Origin: Varroa destructor
Lineage: Eukaryota; Arthropoda; Arachnida; Mesostigmata; Varroidae
Length of the DNA stretch: 64,000 bases
Direction: 5' to 3'
NCBI RefSeq assembly: GCF_002443255.2
Contig: NW_019211454.1
Span: 16,790,243-16,854,242, forward strand
The notes under the pieces are model-generated. The model was given only the letters and a program-made list of their open reading frames with translations, had not been told where the DNA came from and made no database searches. Each line of letters begins with the position of its first letter. Position 1 is the stretch's first letter. Made by a program: the position numbers and the translations under genes. This document shows positions 24,586 to 36,835 of the stretch, one piece after another.

Positions 24586-27500
24586 GTCTTGTGGCCGAAG
24601 GAGCTACAGCAACTTCACTACCAGCCGGTGCTTTTTGTTCTTCTAGTCCAAGTAGCGATATAGCGTTAGTAGTTGGCATGGGAGCTGAGGAATCTGTTCT
24701 CACCGTGCCCGTAACTCCGGCCGAGGCAGTGGTCCTATCGCGGAGCGGCACTGTCAGGAGGTCCCGCTGGGTAATATGTATTTAAGCCAAATTTAGCTAG
24801 ATAATTGTTTGCCAGGCAAATAACTAAACAAGCGAGTGGATTATACGATGCATAGTAAACGCTTGTTCGAGGCATATAATATTCTGATGATGGTGATAAA
24901 CAATAGTAGAGATAAATGCGTAACTAGCGACTTATCGGTGAATATAGTAAATAGGTAAGCTAAGAGCGCAGTAGGAACATTCAACTATCCTGCGACGTAT
25001 ATTTTATCACTATGTCTGCACTCGCTACAAATTGAAACGCAATTGTGCCCTACAGGAAAGGAACGAGTATTCGGATCAAGGCTGATGCTCTTCGTTGAAT
25101 ATATAATTAATCGTGCACACGTACCGTCTCCAGCGAATCCGCTGATATTAAGTTGCAGTTACGATGAAATTGTATAACTGGTCGACTCTACTAATCGCTA
25201 TTCCGACGGGGGTAGCGACTGAATTATTAAGCTCAGCTCATGGCCAAGCGATTAAGTTGCGTAGCACACAACTCCAACATCGATTGTTGAATCTTTGGCC
25301 ACCCCAGGGGCTGGGACTTCTGTGAACTACCTGTGATTTCTGCACGTACATATAAAGCGGCCAAGCTCTGTAGTAATCATAGGTAGTTAAAGGAAGATTT
25401 GTGAAAAGCGAACCTAAAAGAAACAATCAGTTTTGCGTTCGATGTCCCAAAGGATTCGTAGACACTGCCTTTTTCCGTAAATGCTATGGACATCATTCTC
25501 GTAGTGTCATTTCCTTCATGGCCGGTAGCCTTCCATCTGAGTTTCTCATTTCGGTCTCCCTATCTAAGGTGTTCTATTGGTAGATCCTCCTGCCATTGTC
25601 ACTAGCCGAGTCAAACAGCGATGCTGCCAAGACACGTCACCTTCCCCCTGCGGCGTATTTGTCCATCAACGATAAGGCCTACTCGTTTCGTTGACTGTAC
25701 TTTTGGTTGCCTTTATTGCCCATCCAATTCCATCAAGCGATTTGCCCCAGCCCAAGTAACCAGTAGTCTCATAAACAAAACGCGATGAGGGGCGAAAATC
25801 GAAGACTAATTGTTTACTCGTAGTTGGCACCTAAGCAGAACACCACCATTAGCGGTCACCGACTTGCAATTCGTGAATAACGTAGTTTACTATAGGAAAG
25901 TGGTAATCTACTTTTCTAAGTCAGTTTTTGGTAGCGACCTAATCCCGACTGCTCGTAAACAAAAAAATATCTCAACGTTGCTATTTAAGTTCGACCTGAT
26001 TAGCGAATTATCGTTTTCGTCAAATTTCATGAAGACTCGGTTATTGGAAAATCAAAGGCCATTGTTGGTTAACGGAGATCATTCGTCATGTCCATTGTAA
26101 AAGGTGCCTTTGTTGTTTGTTTCTTTTTCATTTGATATATTGCTTCAGTATCCGATTTTTTCTACTGCAATAGAATACCGTGCTAAACGCGTAAATATGA
26201 ATGGACAAAGTGCGCGGCCTCAGAGGCTGCATCGCGGCCCCAAAAAGGTGCGCGCAGGTCGACTCAGATCACTAGCGACAGCTAGCTAAAGACCGAGAGT
26301 AGTTGAATGATTCATTGTGTACAAAGAAGTGCATTATCGGATATATGGAGCGAAGTATAGTTCTTCTCGTGTGGGTTCAAACTGAAAAAAGGTGCTTAAT
26401 ATTCCATCTATTTTAAACTGAAGACAAAATTAGTCGGACGAGTAAAAATAACACCAGTGACACACAGCCATGAAACATTATTTAAATTACACAAATATGA
26501 CTCTGATTACTGATTATCCCTTTACTTGGGACGCTCCAACAACTGAATCGCTCGCTTAGTCGACCGACTAGTTATCTCTCATTTTTTGATGGTTTATTGT
26601 TTTTTTTTTAAATTTATTTTTTATTTATTCTTCCCCTTTAGAAAACCACATATGAAACTGCGATCATTTATGGTCTTCTTAAGACCTCACCCGTTCTACA
26701 AAGATCACGGACAAACCGACCCAGTTCGGGCTTCGTAACTTTAGACTTTAGAAAGACGATCATAATCTTCTGTTGGTGCTTCTTTTCCCCGCAAGCCTTC
26801 CCTACGTGAGGCCCTTTTTCTACCAATACAGCTGACTCTATCTTCATCAAAAAGAAAGGTCGACAGAGTTACATTCAGCAGTCGTGAGTTCCGCGCAAAC
26901 CAAATACATAAACACACGTTTCCGTTATCTCCGATCTTTCCAGTACTCAAGTCAGCCTTCTAGCCTCTCTATGAATCCTGTTCCTCCGACATTGTTATCT
27001 GCCATTGTTCTCTTTTAACCCTTTCCTCTTTCTTGTGGCATCCTGCATCATGTTACTATTGCTATTTTGTGCGCTACGTACAACAGGAGGGCAACCTCCG
27101 GCAGTGATGCTCCCGTTTGCCTTCGGCCCCTCCGCTCGGCCCCTGCCGGCAACGGTGATCTGCTCCACTTGCCCTTGTACTGTAGCGAAGTTTTTGTCTA
27201 TATCTGCGTTTCACAATTTTTCTTCTTTTTTTTTCTTGAGCCTTAGGCCGACGGCCTGTTTGCCTTCCGCTGCTTGTCAACTTGCGTCCCGTCGTCTGAC
27301 TCACATCCGCCTGCCGCTGCTGCAAAAGCAGCTGTTTTGTTCGTCGATTTGAGTATCTGCAATGGCCGGCGGCGGAACACATTTATATGGCGCGAACAGT
27401 CTCCGTCTATTTGTCATGAAAAATATAGTGACTGCAGCGGGGCACCCGCGGGCTCGCAAAGCACTTAAGCATTCAAATGAACAGAGAAAGAGAAAGCAGC

Positions 27501-28909
27501 GCTAGAAATTTAGCCGGTAGCAGACGATTAGCTAAAGACCATAGAACAGGTGTAAGCTTTACTGCATGGCCGGTTAGGCAGCATCACACCGCGTTGTTTG
27601 GACCCGATTAGAGTCCATGACTAAAAATCCTATAGCGAAAGTCAGCTTTAGCTACGACTGCTGTTCACCTGCATAGACGGATTCATTGTATTCGCGGACG
27701 ACTGCTTTTTCCATCTGACCGGCGATGATTGTCGCGAAGGTTCAGCGCTTCGCGTTTCATCGCAAAGGCTCCTACTTCGGTAAAGCGTGGCTATTGCCGC
27801 CATCACAGATTAACAATGAACAAACAATCGATTGCATGTAACCAGGTATGAATGTCATTGTGCGTTGGAACGTGTACGATCGGGCGAGTGCTAGTACGGA
27901 GGCGAAGGCCGTGTTATTGCAATCATTGTATGCGGCCTACGGCGCTAAAAGAAGGGCGCTCTTTCACGACTTCATAGAGACTGCAGGTAGGCCTTGATTA
28001 TCAAGAAGCGATTCGTCCTTTTCCATGTCGGTAAAAAGAGTTCTGCTTTAGCACGTGCCCAGATGCTGGCTCTCCTGCATGTGTGACTCGATACCTGTAT
28101 GCAATCGATAGCGGTGAGCGATGCCGCTAGACACACACGGCCCTATATTATTCGGTGCTGATGGAACATAGAGGCGGATGAAAGTTAGAAAAATTCAAGT
28201 TAGGTAACCCGTCGGGCGGTACTGGCAAAAGCATTATATGTATATTTGTTGTGTATAGTTCGTATCCAGCTTAACGAAAGACATCCTTTGCTGGAACGAG
28301 TCATCAATCGCTGCTCACATGATTAATCGTCGTAAAAATAGGAAACGTTTTGTTGACGGTGCTACAATATGGCGGTATACAATTTCTGCATGTTAATATA
28401 TTATACAGTAACTGTATCTAGAGTCAGCATTTTCCACCCTTCGTATGCTGAAGATGCCAGAGAAGGTTTAGCCGTGACTGTGTAATTGACTTACGAAATT
28501 GAAAGTATGACTGTACAAAGACAGCGTATTTTCTTTACTTATTCCTTCGGGTCATATTTGCCTCCTTAGCAGAAAAATCAGCACAATGCCGTATTATTAT
28601 GAAACTTTTTTTTGCTTTTTACGGGGCAGACCCTAATCGTCGACTACGAATTTTTCCAATGTGTCTTTGTGTAGTGCTAAAACACGTACTTTTTATGGCA
28701 TTTTACCGCGTGGTTTCGCATTGGCGTTGCGTGTATAGTTGTGTTCACGCATAAAATTACCTTTTTTTACATGCTTCAATGAATTTTTTCGGGAGAAAAC
28801 ATGCTTATGATAAACGTGCTGGAGATCTGGTTATTATAGCCAATAAACAATGTCTAACTACTCCTGAGTAGCATACCTATTGTAGTTAATCTATCAAATT
28901 TATAAGTGT

Positions 28910-28942
28910 CGTATAATAACATTATTATATAACGTATAATAA
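28910..28942 (+). repeat. Small direct/inverted AT repeat
   Basis: CGTATAATAACA occurs twice around TATAATAA-CA-TTATTATA, an 8-base inverted repeat. No flanking element boundaries were recognised. Confidence 0.6.
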
Positions 28943-29779
28943 CACCTCCGATGTCTACCACCAGACTTAGTATATTTGCTCCGTCGCTAGAAGTTCAGGG
29001 TGTAGAAGAATCGATTTTACTTTGTTTCACATTGCCGGCCTTGAGAAAATCTCTAATTGAAACCTGTTACTGTGCCTTGGTTCTGCTAAAATGTATATAC
29101 ATTGCGGTCATGTATTCGGTTATCATGCATATATATACAGCTTATGAATATGTTATAGATGTCTCTCTGTTTTTTTACGCATATAGGTATCTGAGATACA
29201 GGAGTTACCTACTCATTGTCGTAGCATTATTATAGTAGGTTCCGTTTTCGTCGACGACCTGTTTGATATCACCTTCTTACTGCAGGGCAGCTACCGACGT
29301 CATGGAGTTCCACTGGATTCGGTGCTTTTGGTAAAAAAATTAGAGCTATTCGACCAGGTACGCGCTAATTTGCTTGCTCTCGGTATCTGACTGCCCGTAT
29401 GGTCACTAATATGATTGCATCTTTAAGCACATGCACTCTAAGGATGGCAGAAAAAACGTCACGTCTGTGTAGCTGTAAAGGCGTCTTTGATCGGAGATCC
29501 CTCTCTAGCGTACAAAGCTCATCCTTATGAGCACCGCGTCCAAACTATATATAGATTTATTACAACAGAGTATAGACATTTGTCGTACGTATACCTACTC
29601 TCGCCTGCCATTCATAAGTGGTGTCCTCCTGCCTGTTCGTCGACTTGTTGGTCAGTCCTTTGAAATGAAGCTCACAATACAATTATCTATCGGCATGTTA
29701 GAGATCATATCATGTTTTCGCGTTTTATATCTGGTGCAGCTGTTAGGTATCACTTCAAACACTAGATATTACTTTGAGC

Positions 29780-29875
29780 GTCAAGCGAAGTAAGTCTACG
29801 CCTGGATTCGAACTTAGACTGTTATGTGTCCTTAAGTTAAAAGGCAAACGCGTAGCAATACCTGGTATTAGAATT
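29780..29875 (-). repeat. tRNA-derived SINE copy, minus strand
   Basis: On the minus strand GGTATTGCTACGCGTTTGCC (about 29846-29865) precedes a B box AGTTCGAATCC at tRNA spacing (complement at 29804-29814), followed by AGGCGTAGAC and CTTCG. The B box and following bases parallel the copy at 47681, which reads CTAAGTTCGAATCC, then CGTAGAC, then CTTCG. The A box is decayed. It is a member of the same family as the 47.7 kb copy, in opposite orientation. Confidence 0.55.
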
Positions 29876-30115
29876 ATTGGACCTAGAATAACCGAGTTCA
29901 CTTTGAGGTGGCAAGTTCGGTGATCTTCATTGGACGATTAGTAGTAACTGGGCAAAATAGATGGAAGGCTTGTTATATTGATATTTATTAATAGAGTTAT
30001 TTTGTATACGGCTTGCTACTCTGATATGTTGTACTGGCAACCGGTTGAGCATCGCGTACTCCGTATATAGGTTCGCTAAACATTGTAGGGCTGTAGTAGG
30101 GACGGGGCAAAATTC

Positions 30116-30156
30116 AATTGCTTCGTTAACTTACGTACGATTGCTTCGTTACTTAG
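30116..30156 (+). repeat. Short direct repeat
   Basis: ATTGCTTCGTTA followed by ACTTA or CTTA occurs twice in a row, separated by CGTACG. Minor local duplication. Confidence 0.6.
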
Positions 30157-33100
30157 CACAAATCACTACATCATGCGCCTGTGTCTGCACCCGGGGCTTC
30201 TATCGGGGCTGCTAGCTATCACCACCCCCTGAAAAAGGTTAATCCATTTTTCCTGTTATCACAGTGTCATCACTGCACGTAACGGTTACGTCTACATTGT
30301 GTGACGCGTACCAAAGGGCATGCACAACATGGGGCGTGTCATAGAAATGCACCTAATTCACTAACGTATGATAATTGTGCTACGTCTATCATATTAGTGA
30401 TAGACTTACTTGTGTGTCTATGATCTGTTGCCGAAGCAACACGGGCAAATCACGCACAAAGGTCGAATATCTTAATTTTCACAAATGTATGGCAAATTAT
30501 ACTCTATGCTCTTACGGCGATTTACTGTCTTACATTTTTATCTAATACTGTGTTGCCTCCGTATTTCTGTCGTTCGTAATAACTATTACTAAAAGAACTG
30601 TGTAAGGCTAGCAGACTAATGACAATGTCCTTTTATCAAACCCCTGCAGGAGTAGCTGAACGTGTCTTGTTCGAGGGTTTTATAGGAACTAAGGCTCAGG
30701 TGCATGAATATCACTGTACGCCATAGAGCCATTCAGATGCCATGTAATGAAACAAGAACTTCAGATGGCTGATCAAAGCATTGAGGAAAAGTTAAAAAGC
30801 AATAGTGAATACTTCGTAGCGCAGAACGAAGTCGTGGACGAACCGAAAATAAAAATAGCAACACACATTTTACAAGGGACATTGCTGCAGATTCCTTAAG
30901 CGGAGTTGGCGTCGCAAAGCATGCGTCTTTCACGTCTGGTTGAACGGTTTCTGTCGTGCTCTCAAATTCTACGAATTGTCTTCAGTTCGAATAAGGGAAG
31001 AAACATCTTCAGCTGTCCCCGTGTTTTGCAGCGACTTCCGTTTTGCAACTTAAGAGAAGCGAATGCCGATGGTGAGCAGAACAAGTTACAGACCATAAGG
31101 GACTGACGCACACAAGCTAACGCCAGAGGGTCGAAGCTAGAGGGAATCTATAGAAGACATCAAGTCAGAGAGGCTCTAGATCCAAACCGGTGAAGCAGGC
31201 AATCGGTTTTCTCCGTTCTCTTCAAAATACTCGTAGACACTGCTCAAACAATGTCGACATAGAGCTAGAAGATGATGTCTAGTTTGAGCGTAGCGCGTGC
31301 TCTACTGCCGGTACTGCTATATAAAAGTAGATACTTATGTATCTTTTCTGCGTGTGCTCACAGAAACACCTCTAGCGGGCATGTTCATTCAATTTTGATT
31401 GCGCCCGGTGTGGCGTTCAAACTGCAAATAAATGGTTTTAAGAAGAATTTCTTCACCTTATTGAATAAGCTCGTGATCGCCACCGCGAGTAAAACGATGC
31501 TGATTTATCCAGGCTTATTGATGTATCGCTAAAACACACCACAGAAAAAACTCTGGAGGTCCAGGATCATTAAGTGATTCATGAGTTTTTCCAATACAAT
31601 TTAAGCGCTCAACCGAATTCCTATTACGGCTTTTCCGCAGGGCCTCATGGAAACCGTCGAAAATTGCTAGAGGACTTGTAACAGTGTATACAATCAATTT
31701 TAGGCGACCGAGGCAGTCTATAATATTGGCGGGGGCTTATCCGGCGTAAAGGCATTATACAATAAACGATTCTCGTCTATATTTGGAAGACCTTCTCTTA
31801 TCCATTATGACGAATTTATAGTTCTGTTTTAGAAAGAACTAATTTTTCCTTGTGCCAAGAAATCCGGATTAACGTACGTCTGTTACAGTAAACATTGAGT
31901 GCTATCTTATTCTGAACACTTTGCACAATATCCTCAAGTAAGTAGCAGTAAACATCTTCGAGAGTGCTTCCCAAGTTCTCGCGGCTACTAGCTAAATCCG
32001 GCTTAAGAGTGTGACATCAAAAAATAAACGTGTAGAAAGCCATACGCAAGGGAATGGATGATCATTATTGAAAACACGTGCAAAAGAATTCCTGTCCAGG
32101 CTCTGTGTCTTTCACCGCTTTCAAGGGCCGAGGGTCCTAACGTCCGAAAGAGGACCTGGCATGGCAGACCGGAGAATAAAGTTAAGTTTCAGGCCAAAGC
32201 GAATGCATGTCACACTCAGCAGGGCTTTGAGACTAAAGGGTTATACGGGCTTTTTAAGTTTTGGATCGTTGAAAGGATCCTGACCTTGTCTTATGTCTTC
32301 CGGCCGTTTGCGATGCAACTGAACATTTGACTGCGGGCAACGACGAAATCTCGCTTTAGTTGGCGAAACTCTATGTTCAAAGCCATTAGAACTGCTACGT
32401 CAAAGACAAAGGTACGCTAAGCGGCGCTAGTCTTAGTTGACCGGTCAATAGAACCAGTGCTGCATCGCCGGTATTGTTACGATATTAAACTGTTTGTGGC
32501 CGAGATCGTTTGCCATTACCACCGTCGGCATTTCTATCGTTAATATTAACGATATGGTTGTCGTTGGAAGGAAATGAAAGCGACGATAGATTTACGTTCA
32601 TATATAACACATATGGAAACAGTTGCCCAGCTGTACGGATCATGGTATTGATGCTGTTACCCTATTGCACCGTAAATTTTTATAGCGACGGGGTGCTGGC
32701 ATATTACGTTTGAAGCGTCACAAGCTGACGAGTCTCAATAATTATGTACTAAATATCGAACTAGTTCAACAGTGCTTGGTATTTATACGGTACAATTGGA
32801 AACAGAATATGTATAAAAACGTGTATTAGCAGGAACTATCAGTGTCTCGACAGCTAACTTATAGCTTACTTTCACCGCGAGCACAGTGACTTATCAAGAT
32901 GACTACCATGTCGTCACAATAGTCATCGATTTCAAGCGCCTAGTAACAATTGTTCGGACATCCTGTGCATTCTGTGTTTATCTAATGTTTACCTGCGTAC
33001 CGATGCATTAAAGTGCATAAGCACAGGCAGTTTACGGAGGTAGGTACACGTACTTTGCGTCCAGTGGGAATTTCAGAATAGGTGGTCCAGTGTTTGGTCG

Positions 33101-34977
33101 CTCTTGAGTTTCAGTCGTGTTGAAGTCCAATGCCGTTCAGAGAGAGAGCTAGCGTCCATAGACCATAGGCAAGGTCGAATCTGTCTGCTGCTTAGCATGG
33201 TTTTGTACGTACGTAAGCGACTAACCGAAAAGGGGCTGCGCGACCTGCTCCAATTGCGAAGATAAGGTTTGAAGCGAAAGTAGTTGAGAAGCTTCTCGAA
33301 GGACACGCGCGGGTAATTGCACTGGAATCTTTAATAATAATAATAAGAACGACGGAAGCGCTTCGGCTGTTGCTAAAGGTTAACGGCGATGCCTAACGAC
33401 GTACCTTACGCGCGTTCTGTAGGGCGATACAAAGGCAATTAGCAACAACTCTACGCTCCAAACAGAGGTATATAGGCAAACAAGCGCTCCAACGGGAGAC
33501 CGGCAAGGCTAGATCCAAACCAAAGCGGGCATAACTAAACAGCTACTTTTCCTGGCTGTGGCAGACTATCTAAAGGAAGCAGGCGACAGCCGACACTAGC
33601 ACGCATCCGTTGTTTACTTTTTTTCTGATAGAGCATACCGTCCCTCGGGAACCTTAAATTGCACCAGGGATACAACCAGACTGTCGTTTCAAACATCACC
33701 ACTTCTTCGAGCCTCTTACCTTCTTTAAGATAGTATAGAGTGGCGCATCGAAGCGCCAACACTGACAAGCGGCGACTGTGGTACTTCTGCTGCGACCGCC
33801 GCCCCCTCCCCTCAGACGTTGCTAGCAGTGTGCGGATAACTATCACGAAACTGTCATCTCGAAGTCTTGCTCAAAACTTAGTCTAGGACTGCAACCTCAT
33901 TTTTGGCTACCTGATTAGCCAACCAGCGAAAAGGAGTGCTAGCCAGAGTGGTCAGCTGCACGACTGGGCTCAATGTGTGGGCGGGAACAAGTTGTGGAAG
34001 GCAAAAGCCATAACAACACGGACTCAGCCAAGAGCTATACGAAGTGCGCAGCAGAGTTACGCCAAGGTAACAACGATTGGAACAGCCTCTATACAAATAA
34101 GTGCCTGAAGTTGGACGGCGGACGGCTGAAGGACCGGAAGAAATAAGCGATTTCATGCTCCTACGTCCTCCCTCTCTATGGGGAAAAGCCAAAAAAGACA
34201 GCGTCTCCTAGTTCTCGTTTTAGGAATTCTTCAAGGGGAGGGCTGGTCATCAAAATATAGCAGGCTCCATTACTGGTGTGCCCCTTCAATACTCTTATCT
34301 TTTTACACATTTAGCTCTTAAGAGGAAGGGTCTCTCGAGACTGGCAGGTGGCGGGGAGGGTGACGCGGGAATTTTGGTACTTACATAGATATATAATGCT
34401 ATATGGCTAATGCGACAAACGATGATTAGGCAACAGAACGCGTTGAAGAGGTATTTCTCCCAAAAAAGCAGATCTGCTATATGGCCTTAGCCAAGCGCTG
34501 GAACAGACGTATGATTTAAGCCCGAATCATTATCCGGTGTTAAGATTCAACAGTCTTGGGGATGGCCTGCTTACGATAATAGTGAGTGACTACTTCTAGT
34601 CCCGATCCCTATTTGTCTTTCTGGATATACCTATGTTAAGTTCAGGTATAATCCTTAATTAACAGAATATTGTTTATGAAATACCTTTTTTACATGCCGG
34701 TGAGTTAGCATCGAATTGTTGGTGGTTCCAACAAACAACTATCTGATGGTATATCCACTGTTTCAAAACACATGGAAGCGTGACCTGTTGTTTTCAGGCG
34801 ACAAGCCTATAACTAGTAAATGTAATATATAATTAATGTAAATATATCGACGTATTAGTAATGCAGTGTTATATATATATATACTTTGACAACTCGCGTT
34901 CTTGTCCAACTGAAACGGTAGGTTGACTCTGAGTATGGTATTTTTGCCGTTCGTTAAGCGTTATTTCAGACGAATTT

Positions 34978-35085
34978 TTTCCAGCTCGAAAAGAACTGTG
35001 TGCCTACGTCTGTTTCGAACCTGAGTCACCTCAGTAAATATTCCTAAGTTCAGTCGGCAAACACATAACCACTTCGCTATTGCGG
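34978..35085 (-). repeat. tRNA-derived SINE copy, minus strand
   Basis: The minus strand has an A box TAGCGAAGTGGTTA (35066-35079) and a B box GGTTCGAAACA (35011-35021). The sequence after the B box (GACGTAGGCACACAGTTC, later TCGAGCTGGAAAA) parallels the body of the plus-strand copy at 6285, which reads GACGTGGACATATATAGTTCG, later TGATGTGGAAAA. This shared non-tRNA body is the best evidence that the copies form one SINE family rather than independent tRNA pseudogenes. Confidence 0.6.
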
Positions 35086-36754
35086 AACTGAGGATAGCTT
35101 TCTAGAACAGAACTCCATTCAATGCGCCAATGAATTCTGTCGGTCGCCTTCTTCTATTTTCGTCTGGGTTTCTCGCTGTGTAGTTAATGCTGGAAATTCG
35201 GGAATAGACGTGCACAACAAACAGATGTTTTCGAACACGGGTATGACACGGAATAACCATTTGTCATACCGTTTACATCTTGTTCGTAGCGATAATCTGT
35301 TACTTTATGCGTGGCTATAGACAAGTGTACGGAAATATTAATGTTTCACTTTAACATTTGCCAAAACATAATAACAAAATAATATGCGCCACCTTCGGCA
35401 GAAACTGAAAATGCAGCACAAAGTTCATGTATATACACATACGTAGCAGTCTATTATCTCCTCTTATCACGCGTATCGCTGTTTATGGCTTTTATAAATA
35501 TAAAGGACGTCCATTTGTACTTGTCGTCCTGTAAGCCCGCGAAGAATGTCGCAGCATTCTTTTGATAGAGAAAATTCTCAGCATTGCGTAGTGCCACCGT
35601 TTACAATTGCCCCTCAGGTTTTGTTCTAGCCTAGGCCGTGCGATCGTCTGCGGTTATTACTGCACATATAATTTCTATGTATGCATAAATAACACTTAAT
35701 GTCCGCCTCATGGACGGCATTGATGAGAGGGGCAGTGGCGAAAACGCAATCGGTACAGCGATATTGCTGAGCATCACAGCTGAGGACAACCCAAAAACCC
35801 ACTGTCACCCAGTGGTGATTTGTCTATGGGTACTACGGAATGGTAGTGGTTATTGTAAAGGTCGTAACTCCTCATACCTAGCTTCGTGTGACTTCTTGGG
35901 GTTGTTAGTCCACGGGGCATCACGCGAAAATAGGAGCGATTTACGAGTTTTTGGTTCGGCGCCAGGGCCTGATTTCTTTGTGGCCCCTTATGGTTATGGG
36001 CAGCGGAGTTATTCGTGGGAAACGATTGAGCACGCTTTATTTAACTTCGTCTATGTTGCAGTGTGAAGTGTTCCTTCTCTATGCTGACACAGCGGAACTT
36101 ATTAGTTTGATAGATCCATTATTATGCCAAAATTCTGGACCATCGAAATGCCAACTGCACAGCTCATTCACGCATACTATAGACGCTCAATGGTAAGGGG
36201 AAAAAATGGTTTCCGAATAGAGCAAGCTGCCCCAAATGAAAAGATAGTAGTGTCTACAATTTATGGTATTTGCAAGCGCTGAAAAAGCCTTCGCCTGTTT
36301 GTTAAGAGGAACAGAGAAAGAGTTAAAGATAGTAACAGCTTTTCTTGGTCCGCCTCTTTATATAGCCTGTAATGAGATTTGCACCTTGAGACGGACGATA
36401 AACAACTCTAAGATCCTATACCGAATTCTCTTATAGAAGGGACGCTTGAAGTTAGCTATGGAAAGAATGGATACAGACTTCCAAGTGCCAATCTTGAAAA
36501 TCTGAGGACCATACGGTGAAGTGAATTAATAACGGTGTAGTATAGCGACGAAATACCAGATCAGATATATTCACCATCGATCCTACAGAAGATCTTTGAT
36601 AGTAAAGTAACAACGACTATCCAGCACAACACGAAGACACAACTTCATCTGGTCCTTCTTGTTTGCGTTTATGGATACTTTTGTTAGTTACTTCATGATA
36701 TCTGAGGGATATACTGGGTTAAATTGACAAAATTGACTAAAATTGGATTGAATG

Positions 36755-36835
36755 CTTCGGGCTTTACGCGCGATTGCGTCGTTAGGCAGAGTACTGGCCT
36801 CCCAAGCCGAAGGATTATGCCTACCTCAGATGCGT
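36755..36835 (+). repeat. tRNA-Gly(CCC)-like relic
   Basis: An anticodon-arm-like segment, CTGGC-CTCCCAA-GCCGA at 36794-36810, has a seven-base loop with CCC at the anticodon position and a partly paired stem that includes one G-T wobble and one mismatch. Upstream TTGCGTCGTTAGGCAGAG resembles a D-arm/A box. The expected T-arm/B box is not intact, so this is a decayed tRNA or tRNA-derived element, not a working gene. Confidence 0.4.

Noticed and set aside
27005..27352. A 115-codon plus-strand frame with a hydrophobic start like a signal peptide
   Set aside because: It is Leu/Phe/Ser/Cys-rich, as expected when pyrimidine-rich DNA is translated; the opposite frame is similarly open and no motif is present.
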